Part shown: positions 18,609 through 26,702 of the stretch, piece by piece
Position numbering within the stretch: the first letter of the stretch is position 1
How the letters are laid out: every line of letters starts with the position of its first letter
Assembly (NCBI RefSeq): GCF_003003795.1
Contig: NZ_PVWK01000160.1
Location: 1 to 64,000 of the forward strand
From: Stenomitos frigidus ULC18
GTDB taxonomy: Bacteria > Cyanobacteriota > Cyanobacteriia > Leptolyngbyales > Leptolyngbyaceae
DNA: 64,000 nt
Direction of reading: 5' to 3'
Translations under genes and position numbers: made by a program
The notes under the pieces: generated by a model
Told to the model about the DNA's origin: nothing
Seen by the model: the letters and a program-made list of their open reading frames with translations, nothing else
Databases searched by the model: none

Positions 18609-19619
18609 TCAGCTTGCCAACAATTCTTTAATACTATCGTCAATGAATTTTGTATCCACGGCATTCACGCCACCGCCTGCAAAGTGCCCCCAAACCGATT
18701 TAATCACGCGGAGTTCGGCATTGGGCATATACTTCACTTCGTATTCGTTATCTTCAGGTGGAAAGTAGAGATCCATTTCGGCAGGCATCACGATCGCCTT
18801 CGCTTTAATGGCTCCTAACGCTTTCTCAAAATCGCCGTCAAAGCCAGGCGTTTGGCTAATATCGCCGTTCTGCCACGTCCACAGCATCGTCAGCAAGTTG
18901 TTGGCGTCTTTTTTGAGGAAAAAGCCTTCCCAAAACGCTACCAGAAAGTCTTCCAATGACGAATAGCCCATCTGGAGATATACTTTTTCGCGATAAAACG
19001 CTTGCGACAAACCCCAGCCAGCATAGACACGCCCCACAGCACGGAGCCCAGTCGTGGGTGGTTCATCATACCAGCCACCCTTCCAGGCAGCGTCTGCTTG
19101 CAAAGCCGCTTTCACGCCTTCTAAAAAGACGATGTTGTGAAAGCTGGTTTTCGCTGAACCGCAGAACGGAAAGATGCGTTCCACCATCTCTGGATAGCTG
19201 ATGCCCCATTGGTAGGTCTGCCCTGCACCCATTGACCAACCAACGACAAGGGCAATTTTTTCAATGCCAAACTTTTCGGTGACAAGTTTGTGCTGCGCGC
19301 GCACGTTGTCGTAAAAGGTAACGTTGGGAAAACGGCTCTTGTTGTAGGGTTGGGGATTGTTGCTGGGCGAGGTGGAAAGCCCGTTCCCAAGCATGTTGGG
19401 GATGATGATGAAATAGTTTTTTGGATCAAGCGCCATGCCTTCACCGACGAGCCACTCGTTATCGTAGTGCTGTCCGGAGTACCAGGTCGGATAGACAATG
19501 ACGTTACTCTTGTCTGCATTAAGCGTCCCGTAGGTTTTGTATGCCAGTTTGGCATCGCGCAAGGTTACACCACGTTGGAGAGAAAAGTCGCCAAGATCAA
19601 AAAATTCGTAGTCAACCAT
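18609..19619 (-). CDS. alpha/beta hydrolase, MetX-like (homoserine acetyltransferase family)
   Basis: A 336-aa protein from the preferred ATG at 19619 (MVDYEFFDLGDFSLQRGVTL). It has the MetX-type N-terminus (DAKLAYKTYGTLNADKSNVI), an oxyanion region, the nucleophile elbow GWSMGAGQTYQW (Ser) near residue 120 and a C-terminal SVWGHFAGGGVN with the catalytic His. The acid is probably in MPAEMDLYFPPEDN. True homoserine O-acetyltransferases carry a GGSMGGMQ elbow; here it is GWSMGAGQ, as in a branch of uncharacterised MetX-like hydrolases, so the methionine role is doubtful. Transcribed alone, with its own terminator. Confidence 0.8.
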   Translation of the reverse strand: MVDYEFFDLGDFSLQRGVTLRDAKLAYKTYGTLNADKSNVIVYPTWYSGQHYDNEWLVGEGMALDPKNYFIIIPNMLGNGLSTSPSNNPQPYNKSRFPNVTFYDNVRAQHKLVTEKFGIEKIALVVGWSMGAGQTYQWGISYPEMVERIFPFCGSAKTSFHNIVFLEGVKAALQADAAWKGGWYDEPPTTGLRAVGRVYAGWGLSQAFYREKVYLQMGYSSLEDFLVAFWEGFFLKKDANNLLTMLWTWQNGDISQTPGFDGDFEKALGAIKAKAIVMPAEMDLYFPPEDNEYEVKYMPNAELRVIKSVWGHFAGGGVNAVDTKFIDDSIKELLAS

Positions 19620-19848
19620 GAGAGAAACCCTGATCTTTGGATATGCAAAAGCAGGATCATGCCGTTGTGCAGCACGATCGACTACAAACTGAGTCACCCT
19701 CACTAGAGAAGGGTTGCAAGGAACTCACTCATTTGGCATGGCACCCACCGGTGATTATCAACCACGGGCTAGCTGGGCAACGTTCACTAAAGAAATTCAA
19801 CGCGTTGCAGCGCAAGCCTTAAAACTGCTTTAGCAAGTTTTGTACTGT

Positions 19849-19890
19849 TAGCCCAGACGTTCAATCACATAGCCCAGACGTTCAATCACA
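19849..19890. repeat. two tandem copies of a 21-bp unit
   Basis: TAGCCCAGACGTTCAATCACA occurs at 19849-19869 and again, exactly, at 19870-19890, ten bases past the urtE stop. Probably a slippage duplication. Confidence 0.9.
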
Positions 19891-19900
19891 GGTGAAATGG

Positions 19901-20614
19901 CTAAACTGCAAGATATTTGTGTACCAGTGCGTCTGTCAAATCAGCAGTATGGCCGTTCGCCACAACCGAGCCTTTCTCCATAATGAAAAACTTTTGGGCA
20001 AGCTGACGCGCAAAGTCAATTTTCTGTTCAACCACAACAACCGTAATGCCTTTTTCACGGTTGATGCGCTTCAGCGTTTCTTCAATTTCCTGGACGATCG
20101 AGGGTTGAATGCCTTCAGTGGGTTCGTCCAGCAGCATAATTTTGGGATTACTCAATAAGCCGCGCGCGATCGCTAACTGCTGCTGTTGACCACCACTCAA
20201 CAGTCCACCCTGGCGCTTCAGGTGTTGTTTCAGCATCGGGAAGAACTCAAAGATTTCTTCAGAAATTTTCTTCGGCTTATTTTTAGCTGCCGTCATTCCC
20301 AGCTTCAAGTTATCTAGTACTGACAGATAAGGGATGATCTCACGTCCCTGAGGGATGAACGAAATACCATACCGAGCACGTAAATAAGTCGGCGTTTTAG
20401 TGATCTCGTCAGCATCAAAGACGATGCTTCCAGACATCACTTTATTCAGACCAATTACACTACGCAGCAGCGTCGTCTTACCAACGCCATTGCGACCCAA
20501 AATACAGGCAATTTCACCCTTTTCAACTGCCATATCGACGTTGAACAGCACAGGCGTTTGACCGTAGGAAACAGTCACATCGGTCAGATTAAGCAGCGGC
20601 ATCGATTCGTTCAC
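19901..20614 (-). CDS. urtE: urea ABC transporter ATP-binding subunit UrtE
   Basis: A 237-aa ABC ATPase of the LivF type. Walker A GRNGVGKTTLL (about 39-49), the signature LLSGGQQQQLAIARGLL and Walker B IMLLDEPTEGIQPS are intact, with the H-loop replaced by the VVVEQKIDFA form typical of UrtE. It pairs with UrtD to drive urea uptake. Its 5' end overlaps urtD by about 26 bases (an internal ATG at 20602 shortens this), so the two are translationally linked. Confidence 0.95.
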   Translation of the reverse strand: MNESMPLLNLTDVTVSYGQTPVLFNVDMAVEKGEIACILGRNGVGKTTLLRSVIGLNKVMSGSIVFDADEITKTPTYLRARYGISFIPQGREIIPYLSVLDNLKLGMTAAKNKPKKISEEIFEFFPMLKQHLKRQGGLLSGGQQQQLAIARGLLSNPKIMLLDEPTEGIQPSIVQEIEETLKRINREKGITVVVVEQKIDFARQLAQKFFIMEKGSVVANGHTADLTDALVHKYLAV

Positions 20615-21386
20615 GACCTAAATACACCTCAATAACTTTGGGATTTGTCTGTACTTCCTGGACGGAGCCTTCGGTCAACTTTTCACCCTGATGCAGCACC
20701 ACAATGCGTTGCGCGATCTGTTTCACAAACTCCATGTCGTGCTCAATCACCACAACAGCGTGTTGGTTCGCCAGCGTTTTGATAATCTCGCCCGTCTCGT
20801 GGGTTTCGTCGGGGGTCATGCCCGCTGTCGGTTCATCCAGCAGCACCACGGTCGGATCTTGAGCCAGCACCATGCCAATCTCAATCCATTGCTTTTGCCC
20901 ATGGGAAAGCGAGGACACTTTGGTAAAGGCTTTATCCAGTAGACCAATGCGATCGAGCACCGATTCGATTTTGGCTTTCTTGACACTGGTGAGCTTGGTT
21001 TTGATGGAAGCAAACACGCCATGTGACCCTTTCAGCGCCAGCAGAATGTTCTCAAACACCGTCAGTTCGTTATAAACATTAGGGTTTTGGAATTTGCGCC
21101 CGATGCCCATGTGTGCGATCTCGTGGGGGCTTTTATTGGTGATCTCTTGCCCCTGATAGAAAACATGCCCAGACGCAACAGGCGATTTGCCCACGATCGC
21201 ATCCATGAGAGTACTTTTGCCTGCGCCATTTGGTCCGATGATGGTAACAATTTCCTTGTCACCCACGTCCAGGCTGACGCCCTTAATCGCCTGAAAGCCT
21301 GAGAATACGACTCTCACATCTCTCACAGACAAAATTGCTTCATGAGGTTCTACCTTAGAATCGCTGGTAGACAGAAGTGTATCCAT
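20589..21386 (-). CDS. urtD: urea ABC transporter ATP-binding subunit UrtD
   Basis: A 265-aa LivG-type ABC ATPase from the ATG at 21386, which has AAGG/AGGT purine runs upstream; an ATG at 21431 is also in frame. Walker A GPNGAGKSTLMDAIVG, the Q-loop segment IGRKFQNPNVYNELTV, the signature LSHGQKQWIEIGMVL and Walker B VVLLDEPTAGMTPDET are present. LSHGQKQ in place of LSGGQ is the hallmark of UrtD. Second ATPase of the urea importer. Confidence 0.95.
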   Translation of the reverse strand: MDTLLSTSDSKVEPHEAILSVRDVRVVFSGFQAIKGVSLDVGDKEIVTIIGPNGAGKSTLMDAIVGKSPVASGHVFYQGQEITNKSPHEIAHMGIGRKFQNPNVYNELTVFENILLALKGSHGVFASIKTKLTSVKKAKIESVLDRIGLLDKAFTKVSSLSHGQKQWIEIGMVLAQDPTVVLLDEPTAGMTPDETHETGEIIKTLANQHAVVVIEHDMEFVKQIAQRIVVLHQGEKLTEGSVQEVQTNPKVIEVYLGRERIDAAA

Positions 21387-21506
21387 AGACCTGACCTTAC
21401 TGTGTTCAAATTTGTTAACGTAACCTAACATTCCCTGTCAGCGCGATTCTGTGATGTAGATAGCGATTTGTAAACCGACCTTGAGGAACACGGGTTCGTT
21501 CAAGGC

Positions 21507-22763
21507 TTATTTCAGCCTGGACTGTCTCTTGGATGTTTGAGCGGACGATCGAACCGCACCACGCACGGTCTTTAACAGCAACGTGAACGATCGCGCTAAA
21601 CCGTGAATTGCCTGTTGCAGTGGGGTAGCCCAATCAAACACTCGCGCCTGTACAAATCCCGATGTGGAACTTGAAGTGGGTGCAGGCTCAACGCTCGTTT
21701 GATCTGCCAGCTTGAACTGCTTTGGCAGCAGACCCATCAGACCATCGGGCAGAAACAGCACCACAACCAGCAAAATAATGCCGACAATCAGTTGCCAATC
21801 TTGCGTCACACGGTCTACAGAGTTCTGCAATTGACCCAGCAAAATAGCCGCAATTAAGGGACCCACCAGGCTACCCCGACCACCGACCGCGACCCAAATG
21901 ACGACCTGCGTCCCAAACGCGACACCTAAATAGACGGGTGAAATAAAGCGGTTCAACGGCACAAAAAGACCACCCGCAATACCCGCGATGCCTGCTGATA
22001 ACGTCCAGACGAAAATCTTGAAGCTGGCAACGTCATAACCCAGGTAAGAGATGCGCTTTTCGTTCTCTTTGATGGAGCGCAGAATCAAGCCAAAGTTTGA
22101 CTGTGTTAACCAATAACTGCCCGCCAGCACAAAAGCGGCGAAGATGAGAATCATGAAATAAAGACCGATGGGTGGAATGACCAAACCACCAAATAAAGTC
22201 AGTCTCGAAACATCCGTAATACCGTTTGTCCCTCCCGTGTAGGCTTGTTGGCTCACGAAGAAGGTGGTCAGCGCTGAGGCGATCGCCAACGTAATGATAG
22301 TGATGTAAACGCCACTCACCTTAGAGCGAAAGATGAAGGAGCCAATAATGTAGGCAAAGGCGGCGGGAAGTGCCACCATCGCGATCGCCGCGATCGGGAA
22401 AAACTGTAGTGGTGCGATAAACCAGGGCAGTTCCTTCAACCCATTCCACACCATGAAGTCAGGCAGCGTACCACCATAGGTATTCGCCGAGGCAGCCAGA
22501 TTCAGCTTCAGGTAATACGCCATCGCGTAACCACCCAGCGTAAAAAACACGCCATGAGCAAAGCTCAAAATACCCGTGAAGCCCCACACCAGATCGAGCG
22601 AGACACCCAATACACCAAACAGCAGAAGCTTTGCCATCAAGTTTGCCTGAAACTCACCAGCGACAAACGGCAGAATGGCGAGAATCAAAAAGGCAATACC
22701 TCCGATCGCCAGTAACTTGACTGGTACGGTTGATTGTCGCAGCCGACCCATTACCTCTGTCAC
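21507..22763 (-). CDS. urtC: urea ABC transporter permease UrtC
   Basis: A 418-aa LivM-type permease with about nine membrane helices. Conserved segments include VLGVSLDLVWGFTGILSFAHG near the N-terminus (first 20 residues quoted are the branched-chain permease signature), SYWLTQSNFGLILRSIKENE and RISYLGYDVASFKIF, and the GGRGSLVGPLIAA loop. It starts with GTG at 22763 or ATG at 22751. The last about 60 residues (Ser/Thr/Pro-rich, then basic) extend beyond the usual UrtC end and are not conserved in composition. Confidence 0.94.
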   Translation of the reverse strand: MTEVMGRLRQSTVPVKLLAIGGIAFLILAILPFVAGEFQANLMAKLLLFGVLGVSLDLVWGFTGILSFAHGVFFTLGGYAMAYYLKLNLAASANTYGGTLPDFMVWNGLKELPWFIAPLQFFPIAAIAMVALPAAFAYIIGSFIFRSKVSGVYITIITLAIASALTTFFVSQQAYTGGTNGITDVSRLTLFGGLVIPPIGLYFMILIFAAFVLAGSYWLTQSNFGLILRSIKENEKRISYLGYDVASFKIFVWTLSAGIAGIAGGLFVPLNRFISPVYLGVAFGTQVVIWVAVGGRGSLVGPLIAAILLGQLQNSVDRVTQDWQLIVGIILLVVVLFLPDGLMGLLPKQFKLADQTSVEPAPTSSSTSGFVQARVFDWATPLQQAIHGLARSFTLLLKTVRGAVRSSAQTSKRQSRLK

Positions 22764-22820
22764 GTTGAAATCCCCCTACATTGATGGCGAAAAATAAACT
22801 GAATCGCGTGGTGCGATTTT

Positions 22821-23768
22821 CTAAGCCCGCTTCTGAACCGTGAATAGACCTTCTGGACGGTAGCGGATTAAGACAATCACCGCGAACAGAACAATCACTC
22901 GTGCAGCAGGGTCGTTGAGCAAGTAAGCGATCGCTGAGTTGGCGGAACCAATCAGCACCGAACCGGCCAGCACACCGACTAATTTGTCCACACCACCTGT
23001 CACTACAGTCATCCAGGCATCGACCAGATAATCTTGACCCATGGGTGGTGCCACGCTCTTCAAGGACGAAATGACAGCACCTGCAATGCCTGCCAGACCA
23101 CAACCATAGGCAAACGTCACCATATCTACCAGGCTCGTATTGACGCCCAGGCAACGAGTCATATCGCGGTTCTGAGTCACTGCACGAATCTGACGACCGA
23201 GCGATGTTTTATACAGCAAAAAGGCAGTTAGTGCCAGTAGTGCTAACGCCACAAAGAAGATGAACAGCCGATAGTAAGAAATTTCAACTGACTGACCGCC
23301 GGCCTTGAACAGTGAAAGATTGCCCTTAATGTAGGGGGGCGCTTTCACATATTTCAGCTGTGCCGTAAAGATCAGTTTGACGACGCCTTGCAGCACAATA
23401 CTCAAGCCCCACGTTGCCAGCAGGGTTTCCAACGGCCGCCCGTAGAGCTTTCGAATAATCGTGATTTCGACGATCGCGCCGATGACCGCTGTCACAATAA
23501 ACGCGAACGGAATAGTCATCAACAAATCCATCTTGAAGTTCTTCTGGAGCACAAAGGTGGTGTATGCACCCAGCATGATGAATTCGCCATGCGCCAGGTT
23601 AATAATCCGCATGACCCCAAACGTGATTGCCAAGCCTAAACCTGTCAGTAGCAAAATACCGATGATGCCAACGCTATTCAAGAGCTGATTGGCAAAGGCG
23701 ATCGAGTCAAAGCTTTTCGCTGGTGGCGAGGACTGCGCCAGATAGACCAGAGACGAAATAAAGTTCAT
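22821..23768 (-). CDS. urtB: urea ABC transporter permease UrtB
   Basis: A 315-aa LivH-type permease with about eight membrane helices. Characteristic parts are GLGLAITFGVMRIINLAHGE, the FIMLGAYTTFV segment, EITIIRKLYGRPLETLLATW and GQDYLVDAWMTVVTGGVDKL. It forms the urea channel with UrtC. Located between urtC and urtA, same strand, in the standard order. Confidence 0.95.
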   Translation of the reverse strand: MNFISSLVYLAQSSPPAKSFDSIAFANQLLNSVGIIGILLLTGLGLAITFGVMRIINLAHGEFIMLGAYTTFVLQKNFKMDLLMTIPFAFIVTAVIGAIVEITIIRKLYGRPLETLLATWGLSIVLQGVVKLIFTAQLKYVKAPPYIKGNLSLFKAGGQSVEISYYRLFIFFVALALLALTAFLLYKTSLGRQIRAVTQNRDMTRCLGVNTSLVDMVTFAYGCGLAGIAGAVISSLKSVAPPMGQDYLVDAWMTVVTGGVDKLVGVLAGSVLIGSANSAIAYLLNDPAARVIVLFAVIVLIRYRPEGLFTVQKRA

Positions 23769-23866
23769 GAATCCCCTTACTCAACCAGAACGACATCTGT
23801 GAAACCAGCTTCCGTGAACGTAGTGCTGGGCGCGATCGCACCCAGCCAAACTCAGACCTAAAGGTG

Positions 23867-25264
23867 TTAAGCCTGCTTCAGAAACTCAACGGGAAGATCC
23901 TTCTTGGTTTCCACATTGGGGTTGCTGCGATCGTCAGGCGATTTGTGCTTGCAGATCCGTCCTTTGTAGAGCGCTTGGCTCCAGGGAATCGGCTTCACTG
24001 CTGCCTTCGTCGCAAAGACAATTTCAGCCTGTCCATCCTCTTTCCACTTACCAATTCTGGAGTAAAGATAGGTGTGATAGTTGTCAGGGTCAACTTTAAC
24101 GGTACCTTGTGGTGCCTTAAACTCTTGTCCACGGGTCGCCTCGCGGATATTAGCAGTGGTAAATTCCTTTCCTGCTTCCGCAATCTTCTCCATCGCCTGT
24201 GCCATAAAGAAGGTTTGGAGGTAGGCCGCTTCCATCACACCGTTCGTGACACGATCCTGTCCAAACTTCGCTTTGAACTGTTCTACAAACGCTTTGTTTT
24301 CAGGTGTATCCACCGTTTGGAAATAGTTAAAGCTGGTGTAGTGACCGGCTGCAAATTCAGAACCCATCGCCTGAATTTCTTCTTCGGTGGTGGGGTACGC
24401 CATAATGGGCGTGTCTTTTGAGGTTAAGCCAGCATCTTTATACTGCTTGTAGAACGCAGGAATACTGTCGCCCACCAGGTTGCTCAGCACAAAGTCAGGC
24501 TTCGCTTGCTTAATCTTGTTGATGATGGTGATGAATTCGGTTGTACCCAGTGCAGCATACTCATCGCCAACCACCTGTCCACCCGCTTTCACAAGCTCGG
24601 CTTTCGCAATCCGGTTGCTTTCTTTGGGATAAATATAGTCAGAACCGATGAAGAAACCCTTCTTCCCAAAGTTCTTCGCGCAGTAGGGGATGGAATCGGT
24701 AATCTGCTGATTCGGTGCAGCACCCGTGTAGATGACGTTGGAGCTACACTCGTTGCCTTCGTAATAAACTGGGTAGTACAGCATTTTGTCTTTTTCTTCA
24801 AAGACAGGCAGCACGGATTTGCGGCTAGCAGATGTGTAGCAACCCAGGACGCAGACCACTTTATCTTCGTCAATCAACCGCTTAGACATCTGGTTGTATA
24901 AATCCCAGTTGGAGTCGGGGTTGACGACCACCATTTCAATTTTCTTGCCCTTAATGCCCTGCTTGCCAGACCAGGGGCCTTTGCCTTCGTTGATCTGCTC
25001 GATCGCCAAGAACGTAGCGTCTTGTAGCGATTTTTCCACAATCGCGATCGAACCCGTGGTGGAATACATCACCCCAACTTTAATACCGTCACCAGCTGCA
25101 GTTGATGCAACAGGGCTGGCACCAGGAGAGGCAGAGGTCTCAGCCGTTGGAGTGCCACCAGAACAAGCAGCAACAACACTAGAGCCAAGTGCAAGTGAAC
25201 CATACTGGATAAACCGACGACGATTCATACCACCCAGTACGATCAGGGGCTGACGCGACTTCAT
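23867..25264 (-). CDS. urtA: urea ABC transporter substrate-binding lipoprotein UrtA
   Basis: A 465-aa periplasmic urea-binding protein. The start at 25264 (MKSRQPLIVLGGMNRRRFIQ) is chosen for the AAGGAGA about ten bases upstream; an ATG at 25312 lacks this. The leader has an RRRF twin-arginine-like patch and ends VVAAC, a lipobox. The mature part has the IKVGVMYSTTGSIAIVEKSL strand-helix, GKKGFFIGSDYIYPKESNRI and YHTYLYSRIGKW typical of UrtA. First gene of the urt operon, preceded by an NtcA-type promoter. Confidence 0.95.
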   Translation of the reverse strand: MKSRQPLIVLGGMNRRRFIQYGSLALGSSVVAACSGGTPTAETSASPGASPVASTAAGDGIKVGVMYSTTGSIAIVEKSLQDATFLAIEQINEGKGPWSGKQGIKGKKIEMVVVNPDSNWDLYNQMSKRLIDEDKVVCVLGCYTSASRKSVLPVFEEKDKMLYYPVYYEGNECSSNVIYTGAAPNQQITDSIPYCAKNFGKKGFFIGSDYIYPKESNRIAKAELVKAGGQVVGDEYAALGTTEFITIINKIKQAKPDFVLSNLVGDSIPAFYKQYKDAGLTSKDTPIMAYPTTEEEIQAMGSEFAAGHYTSFNYFQTVDTPENKAFVEQFKAKFGQDRVTNGVMEAAYLQTFFMAQAMEKIAEAGKEFTTANIREATRGQEFKAPQGTVKVDPDNYHTYLYSRIGKWKEDGQAEIVFATKAAVKPIPWSQALYKGRICKHKSPDDRSNPNVETKKDLPVEFLKQA

Positions 25265-25719
25265 TAAGCAATTCTCCTTACCTGTAAAAATCTCATATGC
25301 ACAATCGAACACTTGCTAAGCTGCAGCCATCGCCGCACTCAACGGTTGTTAAGTCATCCTGCGTATAGAGGCGTGTTGCAATACTGAGTGATATTAGAGT
25401 TACGCTTGCACAGTATTTGTATCAGGATATACAAACCGACATCGGTAACCGCTAGAAGTCATAGAACTGAAGCAAATGGTTAGCCTGACGAAGAAGTAAA
25501 CTCGACAATGGGCGACGAGCTTTAAGGCGATTTCTGAGCAAGCTTTGACACTGTAGGGACTGCAAGGTCTCGCATCACTCTTTGAAGCAGGCAAGTTATG
25601 GGTAATCTGCTTTCTGGAAATCTCCGTATATCAGCAAGCAGCGATCAGACAAAAGCCAACTACTGAGCCTTGGCCAATCACTACGAATTGACACCTTAAC
25701 CACCCTAAGCTCATGGCTT
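25265..25719. other. urtA leader and promoter region
   Basis: Separates ureG from urtA on the same strand. It contains the NtcA-type promoter (25391-25432, separate entry), about 125 bases before the urtA start, leaving a leader RNA near 120 bases long. No other feature recognised between 25440 and 25719. Confidence 0.6.
25391..25432 (-). promoter_or_regulatory. NtcA-activated promoter of the urt operon
   Basis: GTA-N8-TAC (GTATCAGGATATAC, 25419-25432) is followed on the minus strand, after exactly 22 bases, by the -10 element TAATAT (25396-25391). That is the canonical class II NtcA promoter layout of cyanobacteria, with the box centred about 41 bases before the start. It implies induction of urea uptake under nitrogen limitation, as reported for urt genes in other cyanobacteria. 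Confidence 0.85.
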
Positions 25720-26340
25720 CTACACTGAAAGCTTACGCATACTTGGCGGTAGGCTAGTGGTCAGAAAGTCAATCACGGCCTCTAAGCCTTGCTGTGTCTT
25801 GAGATTAGAAAACACAAAGGGTTTCTTGTCCCGCATTTTCCTGGCATCCCGATCCATCACGTCTAAATCGGCACCGACGTGAGGAGCGAGATCAATTTTG
25901 TTGATCACGAGAAGGTCAGACTTGGTGATCCCGGGTCCACCTTTGCGAGGAATTTTATCGCCGCCTGCTACATCAATGACATAAATGGTGAGATCGACGA
26001 GTTCTGGGCTAAACGTCGCTGCCAGATTATCGCCACCGCTTTCGACAAACACCAGATCGAGATCAAGAAACTGCTGCTCCAGGTCTTCGATCGCCGCCAA
26101 ATTCATCGACGCATCTTCTCGAATCGCAGTATGTGGACAACCGCCTGTTTCCACACCACGAATGCGATCGCGCGATAGTGCCTGACTCCGGACTAAAAAC
26201 TGCGCGTCTTCCTGGGTATAAATATCGTTGGTGACGACTGCCAGGTGGTAGCGATCGCGCATCGCCTTGCACAACGCTTCCACCAGCGCTGTCTTCCCCG
26301 ACCCCACTGGACCCGCGACTCCAACTCGAAAAGCACTCAT
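25720..26340 (-). CDS. ureG: urease accessory GTPase UreG
   Basis: A 206-aa GTPase that delivers nickel to urease together with UreE, UreF and UreH/D. The P-loop [15 protein letters not shown] is at 10-24, [13 protein letters not shown] and the metal-linked [17 protein letters not shown] (CPH motif) follow, then [15 protein letters not shown] and the base-specifying NKIDLAP. Its place upstream of the urea transporter links uptake with urea breakdown. No other urease gene is within the window; those genes must lie elsewhere. Confidence 0.96.
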   Translation of the reverse strand: MSAFRVGVAGPVGSGKTALVEALCKAMRDRYHLAVVTNDIYTQEDAQFLVRSQALSRDRIRGVETGGCPHTAIREDASMNLAAIEDLEQQFLDLDLVFVESGGDNLAATFSPELVDLTIYVIDVAGGDKIPRKGGPGITKSDLLVINKIDLAPHVGADLDVMDRDARKMRDKKPFVFSNLKTQQGLEAVIDFLTTSLPPSMRKLSV

Positions 26341-26702
26341 AGAATTTTAGCTTGTGGGTTGTAGCCAGACGTTTTCTGCGTCAGTCCTGAGGACGTTTGA
26401 GAAGTTTACCAGACTACATCTCATCCACAAAGGGATTAGCCTTTTAGCTGTTGAAGCCTCACGAACACATACGGGGTTTAGCTGCTGGAGATGCCTCCAG
26501 CAGAGGACACGATCAAGGCTTTTTCGCGTTATATCCTTGCTACAGGAGATTATGCGAAAGACCCATGCCTTTGCGGCATCTTGTCTGCGGCTCTACCGTC
26601 AAGATCGGCTCAAATTAACGCACTAAGTTTTGTTTAAGTAAAGAAGAAACCCTTCAATAGGGCTGTATAGTACTTTGGCTCATTCGCCAAACTTGAGTTT
26701 GA
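26341..26702. other. intergenic region between ureG and the 746-aa membrane protein gene
   Basis: No gene is supported. A perfect hairpin with nine-base arms CTGCTGGAG (26482-26490) and CTCCAGCAG (26495-26503), four-base loop, lies here without a T-run. The region must carry divergent promoters. Confidence 0.5.

Noticed and set aside
18312-18818. 168-aa open frame on the plus strand
   Set aside because: It runs antisense into the MetX-like gene and has no RBS or domain.
19849-19890. Regulatory tandem site after urtE
   Set aside because: Only two exact 21-base copies at a gene end; slippage duplication is simpler.
26354-26626. 90-aa open frame
   Set aside because: Cysteine- and leucine-rich without RBS; covers an inverted repeat; reads as non-coding.
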